NCBI GenBank assembly: GCA_934486915.1
Contig: CAKSRC010000004.1
Coordinates: 1 to 61,775, forward strand
Direction of reading: 5' to 3'
From: an uncultured Eubacteriales bacterium
GTDB lineage: Bacteria; Bacillota; Clostridia; Oscillospirales; Acutalibacteraceae
DNA: 61,775 nt
The translations under genes were made by a program, and so were the position numbers. Below the pieces are notes generated by a model, which had not been told where the DNA came from, ran no database searches, and saw nothing but the letters and a program-made list of their open reading frames with translations. This document shows, in pieces, positions 43,781 through 51,749 of this stretch (its first letter is position 1; each line of letters opens with the position of its first letter).

Positions 43781-44980
43781 ATGTCACGTTTTGTATATGC
43801 GGATAATGCCGCAACAACTCCCGTACTTGAAGATGTTTTGAATCAAATGATTCCTTATTATAAAGATTATTATGGAAATCCCTCCAGCCTGTATTCTGCC
43901 GGAAGAGAAGCTAAAAAAGCTGTAGAGCTTTCAAGGGAAACTATTGCAGAATGTTTAAATGCTTCACCAAGTGAAATACTTTTCACTTCAGGCGGAAGCG
44001 AGGCTGACAACTGGGCAATAAGAGGTATCGCTTTTGAACAAAAAAAGAAAGGTAAAAACCACATAATAAGCTCAAAAATCGAGCACCACGCTGTATTACA
44101 CACCCTAGAATACCTTGAAAAGCAAGGTTTTGAAGTAACATACCTAGATGTTGACAAAGATGGATTGGTAGACCCTAAAGATCTTGAAGCTGAAATAAAA
44201 GATACAACCGCTTTGGTCACTATTATGTATGCTAATAATGAAATCGGAACAATTCAGCCAATCCCTGAAATCGGGGCTATATGTAAGAAACACAATGTTA
44301 TTTTCCACACCGACGCCGTACAGGCCGTAGGAAATGTAAAAATTGATGTTAAAGAGCAAAATATCGATCTTCTTTCACTTACAGCCCATAAAATACATGG
44401 TCCTAAAGGTATAGGTGCCCTATATGTAAGAAAGGGAATTAAAATTTCCAATTTAATTTTTGGCGGAGCTCAAGAAAGAGGTTTAAGAGCCGGAACTGAA
44501 AACGTTGCGGGTATCGTAGGTCTTGCTGCGGCTATGAAAATATCCTGCAGTACAATAGACGAAAGAATAGCTAAATTAACTAAATTAAGAGACGCTATGA
44601 TAAAGGGTGCTTTAAAAATAGAAAAATCCAGATTAAACGGTCATCCCACCAAGCGTTTGCCGGGTAACGTCAACCTATGCTTTGAAGGTGTTGAGGGTGA
44701 ATCGTTATTATTAATGCTTGATATGCTTGGAATATGTGCTTCATCTGGATCTGCATGTACATCCGGGTCATTAAATCCAAGTCACGTGCTCCTAGCTCTT
44801 GGACTTTCCCATGAAGTAGCCCACGGGTCATTAAGATTAACATTCTCAGACCAAAATACAATGGAAGACGTTGAATATATTATAGAATCACTTCCAAAAA
44901 TAATAGATAGATTAAGGGCAATGTCCCCACTATGGGAAAGAATAAACAAAAATGAAAAGGAAAAGGTTACTATTAGGTAA
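43781..44980 (+). CDS. nifS: Cysteine desulfurase, NifS/IscS type
   Basis: 399 residues. YADNAATTPV at the start, TSGGSEADNWAIRG, HHAVLHTLEYL and FHTDAVQAVG build the PLP site, with the lysine in LTAHKIHGPKGIG (about residue 206). The catalytic cysteine is in CASSGSACTSGSLNPSHVL (about residue 328), in the longer loop of group I enzymes. It supplies persulfide sulfur to the scaffold encoded next. GGAGG precedes the ATG. Confidence 0.95.
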   Translation: MSRFVYADNAATTPVLEDVLNQMIPYYKDYYGNPSSLYSAGREAKKAVELSRETIAECLNASPSEILFTSGGSEADNWAIRGIAFEQKKKGKNHIISSKIEHHAVLHTLEYLEKQGFEVTYLDVDKDGLVDPKDLEAEIKDTTALVTIMYANNEIGTIQPIPEIGAICKKHNVIFHTDAVQAVGNVKIDVKEQNIDLLSLTAHKIHGPKGIGALYVRKGIKISNLIFGGAQERGLRAGTENVAGIVGLAAAMKISCSTIDERIAKLTKLRDAMIKGALKIEKSRLNGHPTKRLPGNVNLCFEGVEGESLLLMLDMLGICASSGSACTSGSLNPSHVLLALGLSHEVAHGSLRLTFSDQNTMEDVEYIIESLPKIIDRLRAMSPLWERINKNEKEKVTIR

Positions 44981-44993
44981 AGGAGAAATATAT

Positions 44994-45440
44994 ATGTCTT
45001 ACAGTCAAAAAGTTATGGATCATTTCGCTAATCCAAGAAATTGCGGCGAACTCGAAGATGCTAACGGAATAGGTGAAGTTGGCAACGCTAAGTGCGGAGA
45101 TATCATGAAAATGTATATCAAAGTCGAAGATAACATTATCAAAGATGTAAAGTTTAAAACATACGGCTGCGGCGCCGCAATTGCGACCAGTTCAATGGCG
45201 ACAGAACTTATAAAAGGGAAAAGCATAGAAGATGCTCTTAAATTAACTAACAAGGCAGTTATGGAAGCTTTGGACGGTTTACCTCCTGTAAAAATTCACT
45301 GTTCCGTACTTGCAGAACAAGCTATAAAGGCAGCTCTTTCCGATTACTTTACACGTCAAGGAATTGACCCGTCTTTATTTATAAAAGATGTTTCGTCATG
45401 TGACAGCGAGTGTGCAAGCTGCGCTTGCGAAAATCATTAA
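44994..45440 (+). CDS. iscU: Fe-S cluster scaffold IscU/NifU
   Basis: 148 residues from the ATG at 44994, 13 nt after nifS, with AAGGAG upstream; an earlier in-frame start would lie within nifS. The three cluster cysteines and the conserved Asp are visible in NAKCGDIMK, YGCGAAIATSS and KIHCSVLAEQAI. A Cys-rich end (CDSECASCACENH) is extra relative to the E. coli protein but common in clostridial NifU N-domain proteins. It pairs with NifS. Confidence 0.94.
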   Translation: MSYSQKVMDHFANPRNCGELEDANGIGEVGNAKCGDIMKMYIKVEDNIIKDVKFKTYGCGAAIATSSMATELIKGKSIEDALKLTNKAVMEALDGLPPVKIHCSVLAEQAIKAALSDYFTRQGIDPSLFIKDVSSCDSECASCACENH

Positions 45441-45490
45441 AATAAACTTAAATACCTATTGTTGAAGAATATTTCGGCAATAAAAACATA

Positions 45491-45530
45491 TAACCTCATT
45501 ATAGTGCTAATTGGCGCTAAAATGAGGTTA
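45491..45530. terminator. Hairpin between iscU and the convergent Cys-rich gene
   Basis: TAACCTCATT..TAG.GC pairs with GC.CTA..AATGAGGTTA. It lies between convergent genes and could stop both, although T-runs are weak on each side. Confidence 0.5.
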
Positions 45531-45568
45531 TACTTATCTCTTTACTAGCTTTCCATCTTCTACCTAAC

Positions 45569-45943
45569 CTAGTTGCATTTACAACAAAAACTACCATCAT
45601 CTAAATCATCGTATTCATCGCTTACACAATCACATTTATAGCATATATTTTTAGAACTTGTTTCCCCAGCTTTTATCGCCGCATCACCAACTTGGGATGT
45701 AGCTCCAAATTCAACCGGGACTGCTACACAAATTGTTTGAGTAATTATAAATGAGCATTTGCCTCCTATTACTCCCTCACAAGTTGTTTTCCCCGGTGTT
45801 ACTACAGGTTCACCGCAACAAAATGTTTTAGTATCTCCTGGATGTGCAAATGGTGTTATAGTAACTGGTACACACACATTGGCCTTTTGATAACCTACTG
45901 CCGGACAAGTTTCTGCGTTTTGCGATAAATTTTGATTTGGCAT
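45569..45943 (-). CDS. Cysteine-rich protein, probable spore surface component
   Basis: 124 residues with 13 cysteines, no signal peptide and no membrane span. It has Cys pairs (CC in TFCCGEP and SFCCKCN), a beta-strand-like middle (KCSFIITQTICVAVPVEFGA) and a Cys/Asp-rich end (YKCDCVSDEYDDLDDGSFCC). This composition and a sigma-K-like sequence upstream fit a disulfide-linked coat or exosporium protein; that is inference. The GGAGG upstream of the ATG is clear. Confidence 0.6.
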   Translation of the reverse strand: MPNQNLSQNAETCPAVGYQKANVCVPVTITPFAHPGDTKTFCCGEPVVTPGKTTCEGVIGGKCSFIITQTICVAVPVEFGATSQVGDAAIKAGETSSKNICYKCDCVSDEYDDLDDGSFCCKCN

Positions 45944-45978
45944 TAAATATTTCCTCCTTGTTGTTTAAGTCACATTTA

Positions 45979-46005
45979 CATCCTATGATTATAAAAATAT
46001 ATGGT
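45979..46005 (-). promoter_or_regulatory. Sigma-K-like promoter of the Cys-rich gene
   Basis: On the minus strand AC (46004-46005), 16 nt, CATAGGATG (45979-45987). The core is one base short in spacing and one base off the CATANNNTA form. Confidence 0.35.
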
Positions 46006-46142
46006 TACAATTATTCGACTAATATTCTGTTCATGGTCAAATTATAAATTTTACTTGGCTTGTCTTGCTAAAATGATAAAATTTGTTTATACTTAAATAG
46101 TATGGAAAAATACTCGATACCAAATTTGAAAGGAGTAATCAT

Positions 46143-46835
46143 ATGAATTATTCACCCGAAGTGGAAAATATGTGTATTGTTAAAAAGGGTCCTAACCATG
46201 GTCCTGCTCCAATCCCTGAGGAAGGAAAGTGGATTAAACCTTATGAAATAAAAGATATTTCCGGTTTATCTCATGGTGTTGGTTGGTGCGCTCCTCAACA
46301 AGGGGCTTGCAAACTTACTTTAAATATTAAAGAAGGTATTGTAAAAGAAGCTTTAGTCGAAACTATCGGCTGTTCCGGTATGACTCACTCTGCTGCTATG
46401 GCTGCGGAAATTTTGCCGGGAAAAACTATGCTTGAATGTTTGAATACCGACTTGGTTTGTGATGCTATAAACGTTGCTATGAGAGAAATATTTAAACAAT
46501 TTGTATATGGCCGTAGCCAAACAGCGTTCTCTGAAAACGGTTTACCTGTCGGCGCAGGTCTTGAAGACCTTGGAAAAGGACTTCGTTCTCAAATAGGAAC
46601 TATGTTTAGTACAGAACTTAAGGGCGTAAGATACATGGAAATGGCCGAAGGCTATGTTATATCTATGGCTCTTGATGAGAATAATGAAGTTATAGGCTAC
46701 AAGTTTGTAAAACTTGGAAAAATGCTTGAAGATATACGTCACGGCATCAGCCCGGACGAAGCTTATAAAAATAATATCGGTCAATACGGCCGCTATGATG
46801 ACGCTGTTAAATATATCGACCCGCGTGAAGAATAA
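46143..46835 (+). CDS. NifU-like Fe-S assembly scaffold protein
   Basis: 230 residues. The segment CAPQQGACKLTLNIKEG, then GCSGMTHSAAMAAEI and DAINVAMREIFKQFVYGRSQTAFS resemble an IscU/NifU fold whose cysteine spacing is shifted. The rest (LKGVRYMEMAEGYVISMALDE and the C-terminal FVKLGKMLEDIRHG) is specific to this family, found beside GGGtGRT genes in Clostridia. It is 30 nt upstream of that gene and surely co-transcribed. The family's client is unknown; assembly or repair of a cluster on the partner is inferred. Confidence 0.8.
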   Translation: MNYSPEVENMCIVKKGPNHGPAPIPEEGKWIKPYEIKDISGLSHGVGWCAPQQGACKLTLNIKEGIVKEALVETIGCSGMTHSAAMAAEILPGKTMLECLNTDLVCDAINVAMREIFKQFVYGRSQTAFSENGLPVGAGLEDLGKGLRSQIGTMFSTELKGVRYMEMAEGYVISMALDENNEVIGYKFVKLGKMLEDIRHGISPDEAYKNNIGQYGRYDDAVKYIDPREE

Positions 46836-46864
46836 AGATAATATAAAAAGGAGGACAAACTTTT

Positions 46865-47875
46865 ATGGCTAATCAAATAAACTTTGAAGGCAAGGAAAGA
46901 AGAATTGCCAAAATAGAAAAATGCCTTTCAGAATACGGCATTGAAAGCTTAGAAGAAGCTCAAAAACTTTGCCTTGAAAAAGGTGTTGACGCTTCAAGTA
47001 TAGTAAAAAGCGTTCAACCTATAGCATTTGAAAATGCATGTTGGGCTTATACACTTGGCTGTGCCATTGCAATAAAGAAAAAGGTTAAAACCGCTGCCGA
47101 GGCTGCCGAGGCTATTGGAATAGGTTTAGAAGCATTTTGTATCCCCGGTTCTGTCGCAGAACAAAGAAACGTAGGTTTAGGCCACGGTAATTTAGGAGCT
47201 ATGCTTCTAAGAGATGAAACCAAATGTTTTGCTTTCCTAGCAGGTCATGAATCATTCGCTGCCGCTGAAGGAGCAATAGGTATAGCAAGAACTGCAAACA
47301 AAGCCAGAAAAGAACCTTTAAGGGTTATATTAAACGGTCTTGGAAAAGACGCAGCTTATATAATTTCAAGAATTAACGGCTTTACTTATGTAAAGACAGA
47401 CTATGACTTCTATACAGGCACCCTTAAAATTGAAGAAGAAAGAGCATTTTCTACAGGTGAACGTGCTATGGTTCGTTGCTTTGGAGCTAATGACGTATTA
47501 GAAGGTGTAGCTATATTAAAGCACGAAGGAGTAGACGTTTCCATCACAGGAAACTCTACAAACCCAACCAGATTCCAACACCTAGTTGCCGGAACTTATA
47601 AAAAATGGGCTTTGGAAAACGGTAAAAAATACTTCTCCGTTGCATCCGGCGGAGGTACAGGAAGAACCCTTCACCCAGACAACATGGCAGCAGGTCCTGC
47701 TTCATACGGACTTACTGATTCAATGGGACGTATGCATTCAGATGCCCAATTTGCAGGTTCCTCTTCTGTCCCTGCTCACGTTGAAATGATGGGACTAATA
47801 GGAATGGGCAACAACCCAATGGTTGGTGCAACCGTTGCTTGCGCTGTTGCAGTTAACGAAGGATTAAACAACTAA
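46865..47875 (+). CDS. GGGtGRT family protein
   Basis: 336 residues of a family named for the motif here seen as ASGGGTGRTLHPDNMAAGPASY (about residues 258-279; the core is GGGTGRT). Other conserved runs are GLGHGNLGAMLLRDETKCFAF and ITGNSTNPTRFQHLVAGTYK, and the end GMGNNPMVGATVACAVAVNEG. Cys occurs at several conserved positions (ENACWAYTLGCA, near 48-57). Its biochemical role is unknown. It is always paired with the NifU-like gene in what I recall of Clostridia, pointing to a metal-dependent enzyme. It ends in a clear terminator. Confidence 0.85.
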   Translation: MANQINFEGKERRIAKIEKCLSEYGIESLEEAQKLCLEKGVDASSIVKSVQPIAFENACWAYTLGCAIAIKKKVKTAAEAAEAIGIGLEAFCIPGSVAEQRNVGLGHGNLGAMLLRDETKCFAFLAGHESFAAAEGAIGIARTANKARKEPLRVILNGLGKDAAYIISRINGFTYVKTDYDFYTGTLKIEEERAFSTGERAMVRCFGANDVLEGVAILKHEGVDVSITGNSTNPTRFQHLVAGTYKKWALENGKKYFSVASGGGTGRTLHPDNMAAGPASYGLTDSMGRMHSDAQFAGSSSVPAHVEMMGLIGMGNNPMVGATVACAVAVNEGLNN

Positions 47876-47894
47876 AAATCTTCAACATAAAATT

Positions 47895-47930
47895 AACCAA
47901 CGCTTTGTGTATAACGAGCGTTGGTTTTTT
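47895..47930 (+). terminator. Terminator of the NifU-like/GGGtGRT operon
   Basis: The stem AACCAACGCT/AGCGTTGGTT is followed by TTTT, 20 nt after the stop codon. Confidence 0.9.
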
Positions 47931-47979
47931 ATGTACAATAAAATTTTTATAATTTGTGACCAAAGAACCATAATCATAC

Positions 47980-48008
47980 TTGCACGTATCCTATATCTGA
48001 TTTATAAT
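47980..48008 (+). promoter_or_regulatory. Promoter of asnS
   Basis: TTGCAC (47980-47985), 17 nt, TATAAT (48003-48008), about 45 nt before the ATG, leaving no room for a T-box leader. Confidence 0.75.
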
Positions 48009-48053
48009 AGTATTAATTACAAAATTTAGAATTAGACGCAAAGGGGTTAGTCA

Positions 48054-49448
48054 ATGGAAAGAATTGAAATTACCGATTTTTATAATGATGTTAAAAAATT
48101 TGCAAATCAAACAGTAACTATATGCGGTTGGGTACGAACAATTAGGGATTCTAAAACCATAGGCTTCATTGAGTTGAATGACGGCAGCTGTTTTAAGGGT
48201 ATACAAGTTGTATTTGAGGAGGGTAAAATCTCTAACTTCAGCGAAATCGCAAAATTAAATGTTGGAGCATCAATAATTGTAAAAGGGACTCTATTAGAAA
48301 CTCCCGAAGCTAAGCAGCCTTTTGAAATAAATGCTTTAGAAATACAAGTTGAAGGGCAATCCTCCGGTGAATATCCTCTTCAAAAGAAAAGACATTCTCT
48401 TGAATATCTAAGAACTATAGCTCATTTAAGGCCAAGGACAAATACATTCAGTGCAGCTTTTAGGGTTAGGTCAGTCGCAGCATATGCTATCCACAAATTT
48501 TTTCAAGATAGAAACTTTATATATTCTCACACCCCTATCATCACGGGAAGTGACTGCGAAGGCGCAGGAGAAATGTTCTCTATCACAACTTTGGACTTAA
48601 ATAACGTCCCCAAAACTGAAGATGGCAAAGTTGATTTTAGCAAGGATTTCTTCCAAAAATCATCATCTTTGACAGTATCGGGTCAATTAGAGGCAGAATG
48701 TATGGCAATGGCCTTTTCAAATGTATATACTTTCGGCCCCACATTTAGAGCTGAAAAATCATATACCCAAAGGCACGCAGCTGAATTTTGGATGATAGAG
48801 CCTGAAATTGCCTTTGCAGATCTTAACGACGATATGCGCTTAGCCGAGGATATGCTAAAGTATGTAATATCCTATGTATTAGAAAAATGTCCTCAAGATA
48901 TAAGCTTCTTTAATCAGTTCATAGACAAGGGACTCTTAGACAGACTTAATAATATACTCGAATCTGATTTTGCTAAGGTCACTTATACTGAGGCCGTAAA
49001 GCTTCTAGAGAAAAATAATGACAATTTTGAATATAAGGTAAGCTGGGGTATTGACCTACAGACAGAACATGAAAAATATCTAACCGAGCAAATCTTTAAA
49101 AAGCCTGTCTTTGTAACAGACTATCCTAAAGATATAAAGGCCTTTTATATGCGTCAAAATGATGACCAAAAAACAGTTGCTGCCATGGACTTATTAGTTC
49201 CAGGAATCGGCGAAATAGTAGGCGGAAGCCAACGTGAAGAGCGAATTGATATACTACTTAAAAAGATGGAAGAATTTAATTTAGATCCAAAAGATTATTG
49301 GTGGTATTTAGATCTAAGAAAATACGGCGGCACAAAACATTCAGGATTCGGCCTTGGTTTTGAAAGACTTATTATGTATCTAACAGGAATTCAAAACATA
49401 AGGGATGTCCTTCCCTTCCCAAGGACAACAGGAAATGCAGAATTTTAA
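48054..49448 (+). CDS. asnS: Asparaginyl-tRNA synthetase
   Basis: 464 residues. The N-terminal OB fold (VTICGWVRTIRDSKTIGFIELNDGSC) binds the anticodon. The class II core has motif 2-like TFGPTFRAEKSYTQRHAAEFWMIEPE and motif 3 GFGLGFERLIMYLTGIQNIRDVLPFPRT. PITGSDCEGAGEMF and the absence of the AspRS GAD domain favour Asn over Asp. It charges tRNA-Asn. Single gene with strong promoter and terminator. Confidence 0.96.
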   Translation: MERIEITDFYNDVKKFANQTVTICGWVRTIRDSKTIGFIELNDGSCFKGIQVVFEEGKISNFSEIAKLNVGASIIVKGTLLETPEAKQPFEINALEIQVEGQSSGEYPLQKKRHSLEYLRTIAHLRPRTNTFSAAFRVRSVAAYAIHKFFQDRNFIYSHTPIITGSDCEGAGEMFSITTLDLNNVPKTEDGKVDFSKDFFQKSSSLTVSGQLEAECMAMAFSNVYTFGPTFRAEKSYTQRHAAEFWMIEPEIAFADLNDDMRLAEDMLKYVISYVLEKCPQDISFFNQFIDKGLLDRLNNILESDFAKVTYTEAVKLLEKNNDNFEYKVSWGIDLQTEHEKYLTEQIFKKPVFVTDYPKDIKAFYMRQNDDQKTVAAMDLLVPGIGEIVGGSQREERIDILLKKMEEFNLDPKDYWWYLDLRKYGGTKHSGFGLGFERLIMYLTGIQNIRDVLPFPRTTGNAEF

Positions 49449-49466
49449 ATAATTCTCTAAATAAAC

Positions 49467-49508
49467 AAAGCTCTTTAAAACATTGAAGTTTTAAAGAGCT
49501 TTTATTTT
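49467..49508 (+). terminator. Terminator of asnS
   Basis: A long stem AAAGCTCTTTAAAAC/GTTTTAAAGAGCTTT with the tail TTATTTT, 19 nt after the stop codon. Confidence 0.9.
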
Positions 49509-49587
49509 AAATTGGAGCGACGCTCCGCTTTGCTTGCAAGGAGCAGAGCATACGGCAGATTGCAAGCAGTGCAAAGAGAGCGTTAGC
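49506..49587. repeat. 82-bp dispersed repeat, copy A
   Basis: Partner of 37378-37459. It contains the hairpin GGAGCG-A-CGCTCC (49514-49526) and an outer stem CTTTGC/GCAAAG. It sits just after the asnS terminator and continues into a second structured stretch (49597-49661). Confidence 0.65.
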
Positions 49588-49596
49588 TCCTCAGGG

Positions 49597-49661
49597 TTTC
49601 AATAGAGGATTATATGTCCTCCACTGAAATATTGGATGGACCTCGCCGCCTTAAAAGGCGG
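49597..49661. other. Highly structured intergenic stretch
   Basis: Two strong hairpins follow one another. The first has TTTCA/TGAAA and GAGGA/TCCTC stems with a symmetric 3x3 internal loop (49597-49629). The second is CCGCCTT/AAGGCGG with a 2-nt loop (49646-49661). The GC-rich stems stand out from the AT-rich surroundings. It could be a structured RNA, a MITE or a terminal hairpin of an IS200/IS605 relic; no transposase or coding ORF is present. Confidence 0.5.
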
Positions 49662-49720
49662 GGCACATCTGCACTTTGATTATAATCTGACCTAATTTTA
49701 ATAAAAGGTTTTAAAAATAC

Positions 49721-49757
49721 AAAAAACTCGAATGCAAAAATCACATTCGAGTTTTTA
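49721..49757 (-). terminator. Terminator of tRNA-Arg
   Basis: The stem AACTCGAATG/CATTCGAGTT with TTTTTTG on the minus strand, just beyond the tRNA 3' end. Confidence 0.85.
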
Positions 49758-49762
49758 CCTAT

Positions 49763-49839
49763 TGGCACGCCAGAAGGGATTCGAACCCCTGACCTTTTGG
49801 TTCGTAGCCAAACACTCTATCCGGCTGAGCTACTGGCGC
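49763..49839 (-). tRNA. tRNA-Arg (anticodon ACG)
   Basis: 77 nt with CCA encoded. The acceptor GCGCCAG/CTGGCGT has a terminal G-U pair. The anticodon loop CTACGAA gives ACG (read as ICG). The T arm has GGTTCGAATCC. It has its own promoter and terminator. Confidence 0.95.
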
Positions 49840-49858
49840 AAATCAATATTACCTATTT

Positions 49859-49887
49859 ATAATAACACATAAAAATTAAAAAATCAA
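49859..49887 (-). promoter_or_regulatory. Promoter of tRNA-Arg
   Basis: TTGATT (49882-49887), 17 nt, TATTAT (49859-49864) on the minus strand. The remaining 49888-49994 is AT-rich and shows nothing else. Confidence 0.65.
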
Positions 49888-49994
49888 GGGTTTTTTAGCT
49901 TTATTTTTAAATTTATACTTAATCAACATAAAGTAATATATTACCAATATAAAATAATGTAAAATTAGCTAAACAAAAGTCGTATTTTTAAAAC

Positions 49995-51026
49995 TTAATA
50001 TTCCGCACTAAGAGGATTTGCAGGTTTATAGCCATCTTTTTCAAGTTGATTAATATACTTAGTAGCAATGCCGGCACCTAATGCAGTGCAGCTTTGAGGT
50101 TCATTTGGTATCGTTACCCTAAGACCTGTACTGCTCTCAATAAGTTTATCAAGCCCATAAAGGTTAGCAGTCCCCCCGGTCAAGGTAATTCCCCCCTCAT
50201 TTATATCTCCTGCAAGCTCCGGCGGAACGTCTTCAAGCAAAGTTTTAAGTGTACCAATAATTTTATCTATAGGTTCGACTATAGATTCCATTATCTCGCT
50301 TGATGATAAATCGACCCAATCAGGTAAACCTGTCAATAAATTTCTTCCCTTAACCCTATATTTCTTCTCCATTTCCATTTTTGAAACGCAGCCTATTTCA
50401 ATTTTTGCGCTCTCTGCCATTCTTTCGCCTATTAATAGATTATACGTTTTCTTGACATACTTTATTATGTTCTCATCAATTGAATTTCCCGCTATCTTAA
50501 CCGATTTTCCTACAACTATACCATTTAAAGATACGACTGCCATTTCAGAGGTTCCCCCTCCGATATTCAACACAAGATTACCTACCGGGCTTAGGCAGTC
50601 CAATCCGGCACCAATTGCTGCGGCTACGGCTTTCTCTATTAAACATACCTTTCTCACCCCAACAGCACTGATAGCGTTTACCACAGCTTTTTTCTCAACT
50701 TCAGTAATTTCACCCGGAATGCACACTACTGCCCTCGGCATTACTATATGACTTATTTCTATTTTCTTTAAAAAGTTATTAAGCATTCCCTCTACTAAAT
50801 CAAAGTCTGATATTACACCACTCATCAATGGGTAAATAACATCTATTTTATCCGAGGTTCTCCCAACCATTTTTTTTGCCTGAAGACCAACTGCAACTAA
50901 ATCCCCATTATCTACATTAACAGCTGCTACAGATGGTTCATCAAGTACAATACCTTTATCTTTTATATATATCCTGGTTCTAACTGTTCCAAGACTTATT
51001 GCTATATCAGTTGCCAAACTGTCCAC
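49995..51026 (-). CDS. MreB-like actin homologue with altered nucleotide motifs
   Basis: 343 residues with the full MreB fold: IKDKGIVLDEPSVAAV, IYPLMSGVISDFDLVEGML, VVCIPGEITEVEKKAV, LLIGERMAESAKIEIG and ITLTGGTANLYGLDKLIE. Key active-site positions differ from MreB. Phosphate loop 1 is ISLGT (Ser-11 in place of Asp in IDLGT), phosphate loop 2 is LNIGGGTSE (Asn-154 in place of Asp), and the catalytic IEEP is IEKA (131-134). ATP hydrolysis is therefore doubtful. No mreC/mreD or minD neighbours; it follows comF by 24 nt in the recD2 operon. Probably a specialised or regulatory MreB paralogue. Confidence 0.85.
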   Translation of the reverse strand: MDSLATDIAISLGTVRTRIYIKDKGIVLDEPSVAAVNVDNGDLVAVGLQAKKMVGRTSDKIDVIYPLMSGVISDFDLVEGMLNNFLKKIEISHIVMPRAVVCIPGEITEVEKKAVVNAISAVGVRKVCLIEKAVAAAIGAGLDCLSPVGNLVLNIGGGTSEMAVVSLNGIVVGKSVKIAGNSIDENIIKYVKKTYNLLIGERMAESAKIEIGCVSKMEMEKKYRVKGRNLLTGLPDWVDLSSSEIMESIVEPIDKIIGTLKTLLEDVPPELAGDINEGGITLTGGTANLYGLDKLIESSTGLRVTIPNEPQSCTALGAGIATKYINQLEKDGYKPANPLSAEY

Positions 51027-51050
51027 TCCCTAATATTATTATTTTAAATG

Positions 51051-51749
51051 CTAGCACATCTCTTCTATTAATTCAAGACTTTTAGATGCATCAGCCAATG
51101 CCACACAAAAGACCTTCTTAGCTCCGACCTTATATAAAACCTTCGCACATTCACCCAAGGTACTTCCCGTTGTTACTATATCATCACAAAGTAAAATAGT
51201 TTTTCCTTTTATCTTATTAACATTTACTGCCTCATATACACCCTTAACATTTTGAATTCTTTGCTCTCTCGAAAGTTTATGTTGAATCATGTTGTTTCGC
51301 TTTTTCCTAATTAACCTTTTATAGGGTATTTTCAATCCTTGCGAAATTTCTTTAGCGAGCAATGCTGATTGGTTATAACCTCTCTCAATATATCTTGAAA
51401 TCGACAAAGGAACTGCAGTGATAATATCATAATTTCTATTGAAAACTTCACTACTTTCTAATGCCTTTATCATTTCTGCTCCCAAAGCTGTTGAAAAAAA
51501 CGGCTTTGACCTAAACTTAAACTCCCAGATAGCATATTTTGCCTCACTATGATAAGCAAAAACCGATAGACAAAGTACTTCCTTATTTTCAAACGTGTCT
51601 ATAGTCCTTATCCTTAATATAATAGGCAAGGTCGCTCTGCACTTTGGGCAGCAAGAATCATCAAAGGAAATTACCATGCCACAATATGGACACCTTGAAG
51701 GATATAAAAGACTTATTATCTTATTTATATATTTTGTTATATAAATCAT
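51051..51749 (-). CDS. comF: ComF family phosphoribosyltransferase-like protein
   Basis: 232 residues. An N-terminal zinc ribbon CPYCGM...CCPKC (residues 19-38) is followed by a PRTase-fold domain with TAVPLSISRYIERGYNQSALLAKEI and the PRPP-type loop ILLCDDIVTTGSTLGEC. In naturally competent bacteria ComFC helps internalise DNA, although the gene is widespread in non-competent species. Its ATG overlaps the recD2 stop by four bases. Confidence 0.92.
   Translation of the reverse strand: MIYITKYINKIISLLYPSRCPYCGMVISFDDSCCPKCRATLPIILRIRTIDTFENKEVLCLSVFAYHSEAKYAIWEFKFRSKPFFSTALGAEMIKALESSEVFNRNYDIITAVPLSISRYIERGYNQSALLAKEISQGLKIPYKRLIRKKRNNMIQHKLSREQRIQNVKGVYEAVNVNKIKGKTILLCDDIVTTGSTLGECAKVLYKVGAKKVFCVALADASKSLELIEEMC

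Noticed and set aside
49588..49690. A TnpB guide RNA or complete IS200/IS605 element after asnS
   Set aside because: No tnpA or tnpB ORF or remnant is present within several kilobases, so only a structured element of unknown origin is claimed.
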